Numbered from the stretch's first letter, positions 8,496-18,208 are shown. The stretch is DNA of 52,408 bases from Nitrospira sp. (GCA_015903945.1 JABMDL010000008.1:1-52408); one strand, 5' to 3'. Notes: generated by a model from the sequence alone, not told the origin. A program made the numbers and translations.

Positions 8496-8846
8496 TTAGG
8501 CCGCCATCTGATAGGCGGCCACCGCATCCTGCTCGTTGTCGTACACAGGAATGAGCTTGGGAATATTCGCCAGCGTCATGATTTCCCGCACATAGCTTTG
8601 CGGTTTCAGCAAACTGACTCGGCCTTGGGTCAGTTTAAAGTTCTGGGACACGATGGCCAGCAATCCCAATCCGGAGCTGTCTACGAAGCGCACCTCGGGC
8701 ATGTTCAGAATGAGGTGCCGGTACCCCTTCTGCCGGACGGCTTCGACAGCCGATTTGAACAGTTCCCGGTTGGCGTAGGTCAGATCCCCAACAATGTCCA
8801 GTATTACACCGTTCGGTACGGGGCGCTCTCTTGTTTGCATCGACAT
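8496..8846 (-). CDS. STAS-domain anti-sigma factor antagonist (RsbV-like)
   Basis: A 116-residue STAS protein. The phosphorylatable serine lies in EVRFVDSSGLGLLAI, the classic antagonist motif, and the beta-alpha pattern covers the whole protein. An AGGAGG ribosome site 4-5 bases before ATG 8846 fixes the start. It should be the substrate of the REC-PP2C phosphatase just downstream and the binding partner of the REC-HATPase. Its position after cheB places the module inside the chemotaxis operon. Confidence 0.85.
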   Translation of the reverse strand: MSMQTRERPVPNGVILDIVGDLTYANRELFKSAVEAVRQKGYRHLILNMPEVRFVDSSGLGLLAIVSQNFKLTQGRVSLLKPQSYVREIMTLANIPKLIPVYDNEQDAVAAYQMAA

Positions 8847-8861
8847 GAGTCCTCCTTTATT

Positions 8862-9935
8862 TTAACGAATGGCATGAACACAGATTGCGCTTGCAATATC
8901 GGTGAGCGGCAATATTCTGTCTGCGCCGCCGAGCTTGATGGCTTCCTTCGGCATGCCGAATACGATACAACTTGCTTCATCCTGTGCGATCGTGAACGCA
9001 CCGGCCTGTTTCATGGTCAACAATTCCTTCGCGCCGTCGTTTCCCATACCAGTCAGAATCACTCCCACGGCGTTGGCACCGGCACACTTGGCCACCGACG
9101 AAAACAGCACATCCACCGACGGGCGGTGGCGGTTAACCGGAGGGTTCTGATTAATGTGGACAGAATACCGGGCTCCGCTTCGGACCAATTCCATGTGGTA
9201 GCCACCCGGAGCAACCAGTGCATGGCCGGGCAACACACTATCTCCGTCTTGAGCTTCCCTGACGGCAATCCGGCTGAGCCTGTTCATCCGGTCAGCCCAG
9301 GTTTTTGTGAACCGCTCGGGCATGTGTTGCGTGATGAGGATCGGAGGGGTATTCGGAGGCAGCTGAACCAGAATCTCCTTGACCGCTTCGGTGCCACCGG
9401 TGGACGCCCCGATGGCGATGATCGTATCGGTCGTCTTGATCATGGCCTCCGAACCAGATCCAAGCTTCAAGTTGCACGTGTCAAGTTTCGGGGCCGCCTT
9501 GACACTTGAACCATGAAACTTGGAACATCCGACCTTTGCGCAAGCCGCGGCCTTGATCTTGCCGATCAAGTCCTGAGCCACCTCTTCCATGCCTTCCCGC
9601 AAATCGATCTTGGGCTTGGTGATGAAATCGACCGCCCCAAGTTCCAGAGCCCGCAACGTCGTCTCGCAGCCGACCTCGGTCAACGAACTGACCATCACGA
9701 CCGGCATCGGATGCCCGCGCATCAGCTTCTCCAGGAACGTCAGGCCATCCATCTTGGGCATTTCCACATCGAGCGTGAGCACATCAGGATTCAGCGCCTT
9801 GATCCTTTCACGGGCGATATAGGGATCCGGCGCGGTTCCAATCACTTCGATGTCCGGATCTCTTGACAGCAACGTCGTCAGCACTTGCCGCATGAGCGCG
9901 GAGTCGTCGACTGTCAGCACGCGAATCTTCTTCAT
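8862..9935 (-). CDS. cheB: CheB chemoreceptor methylesterase/deamidase
   Basis: A 357-residue CheB. The receiver (1-125) has Asp56 in VLTLDVEMP and Lys107 in FITKPK. The C-terminal methylesterase has the triad Ser178 (IGASTGG), His204 (ITQHMPERF) and Asp300 (GMGNDGA). CheB removes methyl groups from chemoreceptors when phosphorylated by CheA. The interdomain linker (residues about 138-160) is entirely encoded by a CTTGAAC-family repeat element (9461-9526) and is low-complexity. The start is supported by GAGGT four bases upstream. Operon: cheR, cheD, cheB, STAS. Confidence 0.95.
   Translation of the reverse strand: MKKIRVLTVDDSALMRQVLTTLLSRDPDIEVIGTAPDPYIARERIKALNPDVLTLDVEMPKMDGLTFLEKLMRGHPMPVVMVSSLTEVGCETTLRALELGAVDFITKPKIDLREGMEEVAQDLIGKIKAAACAKVGCSKFHGSSVKAAPKLDTCNLKLGSGSEAMIKTTDTIIAIGASTGGTEAVKEILVQLPPNTPPILITQHMPERFTKTWADRMNRLSRIAVREAQDGDSVLPGHALVAPGGYHMELVRSGARYSVHINQNPPVNRHRPSVDVLFSSVAKCAGANAVGVILTGMGNDGAKELLTMKQAGAFTIAQDEASCIVFGMPKEAIKLGGADRILPLTDIASAICVHAIR
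9461..9526. repeat. 7-bp periodic repeat element d inside cheB
   Basis: The left arm is CAAGCTT, CAAGTTG, CACGTGT, CAAGTTT (9461-9488). The right arm is CTTGACA, CTTGAAC, CATGAAA, CTTGGAA (9498-9525). Each arm has exactly four heptamers and the arms are near-complementary around a 9-base loop. It is in frame and encodes the CheB linker. Confidence 0.85.
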
Positions 9936-9943
9936 CCGTACCT

Positions 9944-10007
9944 CGAATCTCGTGAAGCGTATCTCGCTCCGGACTTGCGAACGACGAGATGCGAACGACG
10001 TTTCACG
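9944..10007. repeat. 7-bp periodic repeat element e (CGTGAAG family)
   Basis: The left arm is CGAATCT, CGTGAAG, CGTATCT, CGCTCCG (9944-9971). The right arm is GAACGAC, GAGATGC, GAACGAC, GTTTCAC (9979-10006). It fills the cheD-cheB gap and stops just before the cheB ribosome site. Confidence 0.8.
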
Positions 10008-10012
10008 TTTCT

Positions 10013-10633
10013 TTAGAAGAGCGTCACATCCTCCGCCGGCTCCTGCTTGCGCGCCTGTATTTTGGACGCATACTCCGATTCGCGATCGAAGATCGTGCTA
10101 TTCTTCAGCCGCTCGATCTTCTTGACCAAGACTCGTCCCGCATCGGTAAAGTAATAGACCTTTCTCGGATACACATCGCCGAGATCGACCTTGGCTGCCG
10201 TGAGCCCTTCCATTTTCAGAAACCCGAGCACCCATTCGGCATTTCTGGCGCCGACATCGATCTTGCCTTCGTAAATCTTCCCGGCCCCGAACAGCTTCAC
10301 TTCAAGCCGGCTCTTCAGCCCGCCACGCTTCAGGATCTCGTTGATCAGCGACTCCATCGCATAGGAGCCATACCGTGTGGACTCGCCCCAAGAATCGCTA
10401 GCCGCCTCTTTGGGTTCCGGCAGCATGAAATGGTTCATCCCTCCCACTCGGGCGATCGGATCGCGAATACAGGCAGAGATGCACGAACCGAGAACGGTGT
10501 AGACAATCATCGGCTGGGCGCTCACGAAGAATTCGCCGGGAAGAATGGACGCGATTTCATGCGAAAAGCGGCTGTCGCGCATCCGCCGGATATGGGCAAA
10601 TTGATCAGAGTCGGCCTGGGCCATAACCATCAT
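10013..10633 (-). CDS. cheD: CheD chemoreceptor glutamine deamidase
   Basis: A CheD of about 206 residues from ATG 10633, which forms an ATGA overlap with the cheR stop; an upstream in-frame start would run into cheR. Family motifs include [12 protein letters not shown] (the catalytic Cys after GS) and [10 protein letters not shown] (the catalytic His). CheD deamidates receptor glutamines and often partners with CheC-type phosphatases. The C-terminal tail ends in EDVTLF, and the CheZ-like protein at 18269 ends in DAVTLF, so the two may share a docking partner. Confidence 0.9.
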   Translation of the reverse strand: MMVMAQADSDQFAHIRRMRDSRFSHEIASILPGEFFVSAQPMIVYTVLGSCISACIRDPIARVGGMNHFMLPEPKEAASDSWGESTRYGSYAMESLINEILKRGGLKSRLEVKLFGAGKIYEGKIDVGARNAEWVLGFLKMEGLTAAKVDLGDVYPRKVYYFTDAGRVLVKKIERLKNSTIFDRESEYASKIQARKQEPAEDVTLF

Positions 10634-11466
10634 GGCTCCTTCCGATAGATCGTCGGAACAATCAGCTTGAATGGATGTTTGGCCCACTGCAGGCTTTCCG
10701 AATGGCCGATGAAGAGATACCCTCCTGGTTTGATATACGAGTGGAACTTATTGACGAGTGTTTCCTGGGTTGCATGATCGAAGTAGATCATGACGTTGCG
10801 GCAGAACACGGCATCGAGGGGAGTCTTGATGGGAAACCGCTCGTCCATGAGATTGACTCGTCGAAATTGAACCATGTCCGTCAGATGGGGCTTCACCTTG
10901 ACAAGACCGACGCTGTCGGCCCGCCCTTTGAGGAAATGCCGCTTGATCACATTGGGTGGCAACGTGCGCACACGCTCTTCGTCATAAGTGCCCGACGCGG
11001 CTTTGGCCAAGACACGGGTCGAGAGATCGGAGGCCAGAATCTTGAAATCCCACTCGGCCGGACTCTGGACGCTGTCGTAAAGTGTCATCGCGATGGTATA
11101 GGGCTCTTCCCCGGTCGAACAGGCAGACGACCAGATCCGAATGCATTTGGCACGCGCGCATTCCGGCAGGATGTGTTTCTTCACAAACTCGAAATGCACC
11201 GGTTCCCGAAAAAATTCGGTCTTGTTCGTGGAAATCAGATCCAGCATCCGCGTGAATTCTTCGCGGGTTCTGTCCTGTGTTACCTTTTCACAGTATTCCG
11301 TGAAGGTTGCCAGCCCAAGGTCGCGGAGGCGTTTGGACAAACGGCCCACAACCAATGACGCCTTCTTTTCGCCCAACGCAATGCCGCTCTCGGCGTAGAT
11401 CAGCGCACATAGTTGTTGATATTCCTCTGCCGTAATCGCCAATTCCATGACGGGCGACACTCCCAT
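10630..11466 (-). CDS. cheR: CheR chemoreceptor methyltransferase
   Basis: A 278-residue CheR: N-terminal helical domain (about 1-80) and a SAM-binding domain with IWSSACSTGEEPYTIAM as motif I, DLSTRVLAKA, and AVFCRNVMIYFD near the C-terminus. It methylates receptor glutamates. The start could also be ATG 11448, which gives a typical MELAITAEEY beginning. A sigma-28-like promoter lies at 11512-11539, about 45 bases upstream. cheR is the first gene of cheR-cheD-cheB-STAS-REC/PP2C-HPt-REC/HATPase. Confidence 0.92.
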   Translation of the reverse strand: MGVSPVMELAITAEEYQQLCALIYAESGIALGEKKASLVVGRLSKRLRDLGLATFTEYCEKVTQDRTREEFTRMLDLISTNKTEFFREPVHFEFVKKHILPECARAKCIRIWSSACSTGEEPYTIAMTLYDSVQSPAEWDFKILASDLSTRVLAKAASGTYDEERVRTLPPNVIKRHFLKGRADSVGLVKVKPHLTDMVQFRRVNLMDERFPIKTPLDAVFCRNVMIYFDHATQETLVNKFHSYIKPGGYLFIGHSESLQWAKHPFKLIVPTIYRKEP

Positions 11467-11511
11467 GGCTCAGGTCGCGAGGGGGCACAGCACGCGGCCA
11501 GCCCCTGCTCC

Positions 11512-11539
11512 TTATCGGCTGATTACCGTCGATTCTTGA
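11512..11539 (-). promoter_or_regulatory. Sigma-28-like promoter for cheR operon
   Basis: On the minus strand TCAAGAAT, 12 bases, then a perfect GCCGATAA. It fits the flagellar sigma-28 pattern and shares its form with seven other sites in the window. The predicted RNA start is near 11505, leaving a 5' leader of about 40 bases. Confidence 0.6.
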
Positions 11540-11679
11540 CCGAACTGAGTGATGACAGGTGGTCTTGAACTGGGGGACTCTCTGTGGCGATCGCGAGGAG
11601 CGCGGCGCGGAATCACGCACGACCAACCTTATCCGGTCCTGCGTATCTCGCAATCCCACCTGTCTCGCGTCATGGGGGA

Positions 11680-14622
11680 CTAAAATTCTTCAAACTCCTC
11701 ATCAGTCCTGCTGCGATCCTTCCCATTTCCGGCATGCACGGCTGCCTGCAGGCTTGCCGCGTCACTCGACGGTGCTTCGCGGCGCTCCGCCTTCGACGGA
11801 GCCGCGATAGGCTTCACCCGTTTGTCAGTTCTGTCCGTGTGCCTGAGCTTCCCCGTATTCAAGTCGCCAAAAGTCTCATGTATCGCCCTCGCCGTGTTCT
11901 CTCTCATCTCATGCTCAGGAGGCATTGCCGCCTTCTCCGCCTCAGTCACCTTGATCTTGAAGGACAACACCTGCTTTCTCAACGACAGGGACTGCGCCCG
12001 CATCGATTGGCTGGCGGCGGTTACTTCTTCGACCAGCGCGGCGTTCTGCTGCGTGGCCTGATCCATTTGCATCACGGACGTATTGACCTGATCGATCCCG
12101 CTCGCCTGTTCCTGCGAGGCCGCCGAGATCTCAGCGATGATGTCGGTGAGCCGTTTGACCGACGTCACGATCTCATTGAGGGTCTGGCCCGATTGATTGA
12201 CCAGCTCACTGCCTTCTGCTACACGCTGAATAGATTCATTGATCAGTCCTTTTATTTCTTTGGCCGCAGTCGCCGAGCGCTGGGCCAGGTTTCGCACCTC
12301 AGCGGCCACCACCGCAAAGCCTCTCCCATGTTCTCCGGCCCGCGCCGCCTCCACCGCAGCATTGAGGGCCAACAGATTCGTCTGAAACGCGATCTCGTCG
12401 ATCACCGTGATAATGTCAGCGATCTTCTTGCTGCTCTTATTGATCTCGCCCATCGCCTCGACGGCGCTGCCCGTCACGACGCCGCCCTTGGCGGCCACGT
12501 CCCGAGCCGCGACGGCCAGTTGATTGGCTTGCCGGGCATTGTCAGCATTTTGTTTCACCGTAGCAGTCATCTCCTCCATGGCGCTGGACGTCTCCTCCAA
12601 GGATGCCGCCTGCTGGGTGGTCCGTTGTGACAGATCCTCATTGCCCTTGGTGATTTCTTCCGCGGCGAGTGAGACACTTTCCGTAGCTTCCCGCACCGTG
12701 ACCATGGCTTCCTGCAATTTGGAGATGGCCCGATTAATGCTCTCCTTGATTTGCTCAAAATCACCCTGGTAATTTCCGGTCATGGACTTGGTCAGATCAC
12801 AATTCGAGAGTGCCCACAGTACCTCTTGGGCCTCCTGCCAGGGTTTGATAACAGCATCAAGAAGCCGGTTAAAGTTCTCAGTCAGCTGCTTCGACTGTCC
12901 TTCGAAGCGGCTCGTCTCGATCCGCTCCTTCAGTTGACCACCCGCCGCCGCGGCAATCAGCCCATCAACGGCGATTTCCGCCTGCTTCTCTCCCGTGATA
13001 TCGGTGGTGAAGGCCACGACCTTCATGGGCCGCCCCAACTCATCCAAAATCGGGTTGTAGCTGGCCCGCAGCCACACCTCCCGTCCCCCGTTGCCGACAC
13101 AACGATAGGTCCCCCGATCCACCTCGTTCCGATTCAGTTTTTCCCAGAACGCGGCATACTCGCCCCTGCTCGCATAAGCCGGGTCACAGAATATGCGATG
13201 GTGCTGGCCCCTGAGTTCGTCAAGACCGTACCCCATGCACTTGAGGAAATTCTCATTGGCCGTGATGACCGTCCCCTGCATCGTGAACTCGGCGGTGGCG
13301 TACATCCGATCAATCGCGTCGACGATCCCCTTCATTTGCTGGCGTGCGACTTCTTGCTCCGTGATGTCATACCGCACACCCACGTATTTGCGTGGCTTGC
13401 CGTTCTTGCCGAGCACCGGCGCCATGACCGCATCCTCATAGTACGGGGTTCCGTCCTTGCGCCGATTCTTGACAACGCCGTGAAAGATTTTCCCTTGTTC
13501 AATCGTCGCCCACATCTGCTTGATGACCTCTCCAGACATGTCCGGATGACGCACAACAGCGAGGGACTTGCCCATCAATTCTTCCTTTGAGTACTTGGAG
13601 ACTTCGCAGAATTTTTCGTTGAGCGAAACAATGTTGCCCTCGAGATCAAACTCCGAGACGTTGGTGGTTAAATTCATGATGGCGTCGCGGACTTTGAATT
13701 CGTCTTGCCAATTGTCGCGTTCCTGTTCAAACTTGGCGGCCTGCTCCTGCGCCATCGCCGTCACCTCCGCCTGCTTGGCGGCGGCGGACTGGAGATTCTT
13801 TCCCATGTTATTGAAGACCTGAGCTAACTGCCCGACCTCATCCTTCGTGCTGACCGTTGATCGGGCATCAAGATTCCCGTTGCCGATCGCTTGCGCCGCT
13901 GCCAAGAGATTCGCCATATTGGTAACGATAATCCGTGTGACGACGTATCCCAGGAAGAAGCCCAGCACAGCCAATATGGTCATGCTTCCGATGAGCGTCC
14001 CAATTGCCTTGTCACCGGTCGCACGCCCTTCCTCGTTCATGTCCTTTCCAACATCGGCGACCGTCAGTAACAACTCATCGAGCGCCGTGAGGGCCTCTTC
14101 CAGCTTCTGGTCCACCTGCATGATCAGCGCGTCTGAAGTCTTTGCGTGCTCACCTGCTAGCTCGGCTTTCTCGCCTCTGCCGACACGTTCCTGTGCAAAC
14201 GCCAGGATCTGTTCCGATACTGCAAAATACTCTCCCACCTTCTGACGGAATTCCTGAAGGTCCTGAGGTTCGTTCCGCCCGTTGCGTGACGTTCGGAGTG
14301 TCGTGGCGGCATAGACATTGACCGGTTTCAGAATCTCCGCCTTCAATTTGCTGGCCGCCTCACTACGCTGGTTGACGCTCGCCTGGTTAGAGGCCGACAT
14401 GGCGAGACGGACGACATAACGGTGCCGCGTGAGATTGTTCGACGCATGGGCCAGGTTGGTCCCGGCGATCGTATAGTCTTCATAGACAATCCGGAGATTC
14501 TCACGTAACGAGAGCACACCCATGATAATCAGGAGACCGACGACCAGGATAAGTCCGCTTATCAGTGAGAAGCTCAGCTGCAGCTTCCAGCGGATCTTCA
14601 AATTAGTGAACCAGCTTTTCAT
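11680..14622 (-). CDS. Methyl-accepting chemotaxis protein with two PAS domains
   Basis: A 980-residue chemoreceptor. TM1 is at 16-38, a helical periplasmic domain at 40-205, TM2 at 206-229 and HAMP at 230-282. Two PAS domains follow (about 315-430 and 435-550), then a HAMP-like segment (553-605) and the signalling hairpin with tip [22 protein letters not shown] flexible tail of about 60 residues ends in EEFEEF. The last five residues fit the x-aromatic-x-x-aromatic pattern of CheR/CheB tethers. The PAS domains suggest redox or small-molecule sensing in the cytoplasm as well as a periplasmic input. A GGAGG seven bases upstream supports the start. Confidence 0.92.
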   Translation of the reverse strand: MKSWFTNLKIRWKLQLSFSLISGLILVVGLLIIMGVLSLRENLRIVYEDYTIAGTNLAHASNNLTRHRYVVRLAMSASNQASVNQRSEAASKLKAEILKPVNVYAATTLRTSRNGRNEPQDLQEFRQKVGEYFAVSEQILAFAQERVGRGEKAELAGEHAKTSDALIMQVDQKLEEALTALDELLLTVADVGKDMNEEGRATGDKAIGTLIGSMTILAVLGFFLGYVVTRIIVTNMANLLAAAQAIGNGNLDARSTVSTKDEVGQLAQVFNNMGKNLQSAAAKQAEVTAMAQEQAAKFEQERDNWQDEFKVRDAIMNLTTNVSEFDLEGNIVSLNEKFCEVSKYSKEELMGKSLAVVRHPDMSGEVIKQMWATIEQGKIFHGVVKNRRKDGTPYYEDAVMAPVLGKNGKPRKYVGVRYDITEQEVARQQMKGIVDAIDRMYATAEFTMQGTVITANENFLKCMGYGLDELRGQHHRIFCDPAYASRGEYAAFWEKLNRNEVDRGTYRCVGNGGREVWLRASYNPILDELGRPMKVVAFTTDITGEKQAEIAVDGLIAAAAGGQLKERIETSRFEGQSKQLTENFNRLLDAVIKPWQEAQEVLWALSNCDLTKSMTGNYQGDFEQIKESINRAISKLQEAMVTVREATESVSLAAEEITKGNEDLSQRTTQQAASLEETSSAMEEMTATVKQNADNARQANQLAVAARDVAAKGGVVTGSAVEAMGEINKSSKKIADIITVIDEIAFQTNLLALNAAVEAARAGEHGRGFAVVAAEVRNLAQRSATAAKEIKGLINESIQRVAEGSELVNQSGQTLNEIVTSVKRLTDIIAEISAASQEQASGIDQVNTSVMQMDQATQQNAALVEEVTAASQSMRAQSLSLRKQVLSFKIKVTEAEKAAMPPEHEMRENTARAIHETFGDLNTGKLRHTDRTDKRVKPIAAPSKAERREAPSSDAASLQAAVHAGNGKDRSRTDEEFEEF

Positions 14623-14647
14623 CGTGACGCCTCCAAATTGAATAGGC

Positions 14648-14675
14648 CGGGAGGGACACCGTCCACCGCCTCCCG
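14648..14675 (-). terminator. Hairpin between cheW and the chemoreceptor gene
   Basis: CGGGAGG and CCTCCCG form a 7-bp stem around a 14-base loop containing a smaller GGAC/GTCC stem. There is no T-run, so it may be an attenuator or processing hairpin and not a true terminator. Confidence 0.35.
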
Positions 14676-14805
14676 AAAAGACGAGACGACTCAGAATGCT
14701 GATTGGAGGGGACCGGCCCGTTACCCACCAAATGAGCGCCCGAGCTGGACCCCTGCGTGATCATCGACACTTGCATTGGGTGTCTCTACGTCTACCCCTT
14801 CTGAG

Positions 14806-15327
14806 TTATGCTTCCCCCATGGCAACACTGTTTTCCGCCATGTCTCCGTCGACCAACAGATGCTCCATGTTCAGCAGTGTGACCAGCTTCTCACCGGACT
14901 TTCCGATCCCGCTCATGAAGCTCACATTTACTTTGCTCCCAAACTGCGGCGGGGGCTGGATGTCCTTCTTGTCGATATTCAACACGTCGGAAACGGAATC
15001 CACCACAAGCCCTATCACCTTGTCCCGCACAACAACGAGGATGATGACGGTAAAGGCCGTGTATTCCACGGTTGGCATGCCGAACTTGGTTCTCAATTCA
15101 ACGATGGGCACGATCGTGCCACGGAGATTCAGCACTCCCTTAATGTGGGGGGGCGTGTGAGGGATCTTCGTGACAGTCGAGTAACCCTTGATCTCCCTGA
15201 CGCGGAGTATGTCGACCCCGTAGAACTCTTCTCCAAGGTTGAATGTCAGATACTGGTTGCCGTCCGTAGTCAGACCGGCTGGTTGATTACATTCCCCGAC
15301 CGACGTTTCACGCGCCGATACCGGCAT
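14806..15327 (-). CDS. cheW: CheW chemotaxis coupling protein
   Basis: A 173-residue CheW. The double SH3-like fold shows YLTFNLGEEFYGVDI, VREI, HIKGVLNLRGTIVPIVELR and GLVVDSVSDVLNI, all CheW signatures. It couples CheA to receptors. AGGAAG seven bases before ATG 15327 sets the start. It lies between cheA and the chemoreceptor gene and has its own sigma-28-like site at 15443-15469, so it can be transcribed separately from cheA. Confidence 0.95.
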   Translation of the reverse strand: MPVSARETSVGECNQPAGLTTDGNQYLTFNLGEEFYGVDILRVREIKGYSTVTKIPHTPPHIKGVLNLRGTIVPIVELRTKFGMPTVEYTAFTVIILVVVRDKVIGLVVDSVSDVLNIDKKDIQPPPQFGSKVNVSFMSGIGKSGEKLVTLLNMEHLLVDGDMAENSVAMGEA

Positions 15328-15442
15328 CGCCTACTTCCTTTTGCAGAATGCCCCACCGCAGTCCACTGGGCCATGACGGGTTCGCGGTCTACCGCACAGT
15401 CCCGCACCATAACCCTACCCCATCAAGGGATCGATACTTCCG

Positions 15443-15469
15443 CTATCGGATTCACCGGCAGGAACTTGA
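15443..15469 (-). promoter_or_regulatory. Sigma-28-like promoter for cheW
   Basis: On the minus strand TCAAGTTC, 11 bases, then TCCGATAG. The leader to cheW would be about 110 bases. The region 15328-15552 holds no credible gene, which fits a promoter role. Confidence 0.5.
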
Positions 15470-15552
15470 GCCTCCACGCCTCCTTAGCGGCAATGCAGTT
15501 ATCGCTGATGACTTCCTCAGGTGAGGGCCCCATCACCGCTGGTTCCGCACTG

Positions 15553-17736
15553 TTACACCGCAACCGCCTCCTCGCGCTGGGCAATCTCCAGGAGGCCTCG
15601 CACGTCCAAAATCAATCCGACGGTTCCGTTGCCGAGGATGGTTGCGCCGGCGATACCCTCAACCTTGCGGAAGTTTTGTTCCATACTCTTGATGACGACC
15701 TGCTGTTGACCGAGAATTTCATCCACCATGATCGCCACCCGCTCGCCTTCCGTCTCTAGAATCAGCAGAATCCCCTTCGTCGGCTCTGTATGCTCCGGCT
15801 GAAGCGCAAATACTTCATACAGCCGAATGACCGGCAGATAGCTGCCCCGCACATTGATCAACTCGCCCCTTCCGGCCACCGTCTTCACCGATCCCAGCTT
15901 CGGCTGGATGGACTCCAGGATCGACAGCAACGGCACAATGTAGGTTTCTTTGCCGACCCGGACGGTCATCCCTTCGATGATGGCGAGCGTGAGCGGCAGC
16001 TTCAGCGTGAAGGTGGTGCCTTGCCCGGTCGCGGTCTTGATGCTTATTGTTCCGCCAAGCGATTCGATGTTCCGCTTCACCACATCCATACCAACACCTC
16101 GCCCGGAGATATCGGTCACCTTTTCCGCTGTCGAGAATCCCGGCTTAAAGATCAACGCCCAGATCTGATCGTCAGACAGCTTCTCATGTTCGGCGATCAG
16201 TCCCTGCTTCACCGCCTTCGCGATGATCTTCTCCCTGTTCAGCCCCCGCCCGTCGTCTTCCACCGTGATGCAGATGCTGCCGCCTTCATGACAAGCATTT
16301 AGCCGTATGGTCCCGACTTCTGGTTTGTTGTTGTCGAGCCGTTCCTCCGGCAATTCGAGGCCGTGGTCGGCTGAATTCCTGACCAAATGCGTGAGCGGAT
16401 CGTTAATGGACTCGATGACCGTCTTATCAAGTTCCGTCTCTTCCCCGGACAGGACGAGCTGGATCTTCTTCCCAGCCTTGGCGGACAAGTCGCGCACGAG
16501 CCTTGGGAATCGGTTGAACGCCGTGCCGATGGGCAGCATGCGAATCCCCATAACTCGCTCCTGAATCTCGCGGGTGTTCCGTTCCAACTGCGCCATTCGC
16601 TCGAGCAGCACCGGAAGCTGTTGTATCTCGAAGCGAGATCCTAAATCGCTCAGCATCGATTGTGTAATAACCAGCTCTCCCACGAGATTGATCAGCTTAT
16701 CGATTTTGTCCGTATCGACACGGATGGATGTCGCGTCGGATTTCCTCGCCTGCACGGCCGTTTCCTGCTGTCGCTGTTTCTGGAGGGCTTGCTCCAGCTG
16801 TTCAGGAGTCACGGCCTTCTGTTCAACAAGGATCTGCCCGACTCGTTTTTGTTGTGCCAAGGCATGGTCCACTGTCTCCCGTGAGACGACCCCGGTTTCG
16901 ACCAGGATTTCTCCAAGCGGCTTGGGCTCGCCGCTCTCGGCGCGTCGTTCGTCGTTCGTGAAGCGTATCTCGTTTCCAGATTCGAGCGCTTCACGCTTCA
17001 CGCTTAACGCTTCACCCTCCTCGATCTTGAGTACGCTGTCCTCGCGGACGAACTCGAACACGGATTCGATAACCTTATGATCCTTTCCTGTAGCCAGCTG
17101 GATCTCCCAAGACAAATAACAGCGCTCCGGATCAAGATCGGAGAGATCCGGCAGCCGAGAGGTATTGAGAGTAACTTTGGCCAGACTCCCAAGGTCATTC
17201 AATTCCTTCATGATCTGCAGTGGATCGAGGCCCCGCTGAAACAACCAGTCGGGAGGGGTCCAGGTAATGGCGTAGGTCCGGTCTTCGCAACCAGGCTGCG
17301 CCGCACCGGCGCTTCCCCCCAGCCCCCGTGCGGCAGCTGGCTGAGCAGCTGACGTGCTCGCTCCTGCCAGATCCGCCGTAAGCCGCTGTACGGTCTCCTC
17401 GTCGATGCCGGATCCGGTCTTGGCCGATTCGATCAACGTCTTCAGGCAGTCGGTCGATTTGAGGAGCAAGTCTGTGACTGCAGGAGACCCGGCCTTCTGT
17501 CCATTCCTCAGCAAATCGAGGAGTGTCTCCATCTTGTGGGTAAACTGGGCGACCGCGGAGAAGCCAAACATCCCGGCGGTACCCTTGATCGAATGCGCCG
17601 AACGGAAGATCTTGTTGAGGAGATCCCAATCATTCGGATGCTGCTCGAGCTGCAGCAAACCTTCTTCAACCACCGCAAGATGTTCAGCCGCCTCCTCAAA
17701 GAACGCGTCTTGGAATTGTGCGAAATCGTTGCTCAT
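15553..17736 (-). CDS. cheA: CheA chemotaxis histidine kinase
   Basis: A 727-residue CheA from ATG 17736, with GGAG six bases upstream. Domains: P1 HPt with His48 in RSAHSIKGTAG; P2-like domain (about 150-240); an inserted peptide (243-268) from a repeat element; two 24-residue motifs of MshEN type (273-296 and 298-321); P3 dimerisation (about 335-400); P4 ATPase (LVRNSADHGLE N-box, EDDGRGL, GRGVGMDVV); P5 CheW-like (595-727). It phosphorylates CheY and CheB. The linker with paired RVGQIL/PLGEIL motifs is seen in some CheA proteins; c-di-GMP binding is only a possibility. A repeat element also fills the gap just before the gene. Confidence 0.95.
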   Translation of the reverse strand: MSNDFAQFQDAFFEEAAEHLAVVEEGLLQLEQHPNDWDLLNKIFRSAHSIKGTAGMFGFSAVAQFTHKMETLLDLLRNGQKAGSPAVTDLLLKSTDCLKTLIESAKTGSGIDEETVQRLTADLAGASTSAAQPAAARGLGGSAGAAQPGCEDRTYAITWTPPDWLFQRGLDPLQIMKELNDLGSLAKVTLNTSRLPDLSDLDPERCYLSWEIQLATGKDHKVIESVFEFVREDSVLKIEEGEALSVKREALESGNEIRFTNDERRAESGEPKPLGEILVETGVVSRETVDHALAQQKRVGQILVEQKAVTPEQLEQALQKQRQQETAVQARKSDATSIRVDTDKIDKLINLVGELVITQSMLSDLGSRFEIQQLPVLLERMAQLERNTREIQERVMGIRMLPIGTAFNRFPRLVRDLSAKAGKKIQLVLSGEETELDKTVIESINDPLTHLVRNSADHGLELPEERLDNNKPEVGTIRLNACHEGGSICITVEDDGRGLNREKIIAKAVKQGLIAEHEKLSDDQIWALIFKPGFSTAEKVTDISGRGVGMDVVKRNIESLGGTISIKTATGQGTTFTLKLPLTLAIIEGMTVRVGKETYIVPLLSILESIQPKLGSVKTVAGRGELINVRGSYLPVIRLYEVFALQPEHTEPTKGILLILETEGERVAIMVDEILGQQQVVIKSMEQNFRKVEGIAGATILGNGTVGLILDVRGLLEIAQREEAVAV
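16943..17014. repeat. 7-bp periodic repeat element f inside cheA
   Basis: The left arm is CGTCGTT twice, CGTGAAG, CGTATCT, CGTTTCC (16943-16977). The right arm is CGCTTCA twice, CGCTTAA, CGCTTCA (16987-17014). The loop is 9 bases. Read on the minus strand in frame, it encodes CheA residues 243-268 including SVKREA and NDERRA. Confidence 0.88.
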
Positions 17737-17747
17737 CACTTACTCCG

Positions 17748-17833
17748 CGTGATTCGTCATGCGTCAACCGTCAATCGCAGACGCTGATATCAACGAGTCT
17801 TTTCCAATGACGAATGACCCTTGACGATTGACG
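17748..17833. repeat. 7-bp periodic repeat element g (CGTCATT family)
   Basis: The left arm is CGTGATT, CGTCATG, CGTCAAC, CGTCAAT, CGCAGAC (17748-17782). The right arm is AATGACG, AATGACC, CTTGACG, ATTGACG (17806-17833). It fills the cheY-cheA gap, from 12 bases before the cheA start to 3 bases short of the cheY stop. Confidence 0.82.
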
Positions 17834-17836
17834 TCT

Positions 17837-18208
17837 TCAGGCCGGCAGCACCTTGGCGATCGTCTTCAACAGCAATTCCGGATTAAATGGCTTAACAATC
17901 CATCCAGTCGCGCCAGCTTCCTTGCCTGCCTGCTTCTTCTCCATGGCCGATTCGGTTGTCAGCATCAGAATCGGCGTGAATTTGAAATTCGCCATTTTTC
18001 GTAATTCCTTGATGAGCGCAATGCCGTCCATCTCCGGCATGTTCAGATCCGTGACGACGATATCCATTTTCGCCCCCCCGGCGACCTTGCTGACGGCATC
18101 TTTCCCGTGCTCGGCTTCGACGACGGTGAAGCCGGCGTTGGTCAGAGTGAAGGACACCATCTGCCGCATGGTGGTTGAATCATCCACAACAAGTGCTGTT
18201 TTGGCCAT
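17837..18208 (-). CDS. cheY: CheY-like single-domain response regulator
   Basis: A 123-residue stand-alone receiver from ATG 18208 (GAGGA upstream). Acidic pair Asp9-Asp10, phospho-acceptor Asp54 in VVTDLNMPEMDG and Lys106 in WIVKPF. It lies directly before cheA and after a CheZ-like gene. CheA should phosphorylate it, either to drive the motor or to act as a phosphate sink. A second CheY at 21687 sits with cheZ and motAB, and that one is the more likely motor CheY. Confidence 0.9.
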   Translation of the reverse strand: MAKTALVVDDSTTMRQMVSFTLTNAGFTVVEAEHGKDAVSKVAGGAKMDIVVTDLNMPEMDGIALIKELRKMANFKFTPILMLTTESAMEKKQAGKEAGATGWIVKPFNPELLLKTIAKVLPA

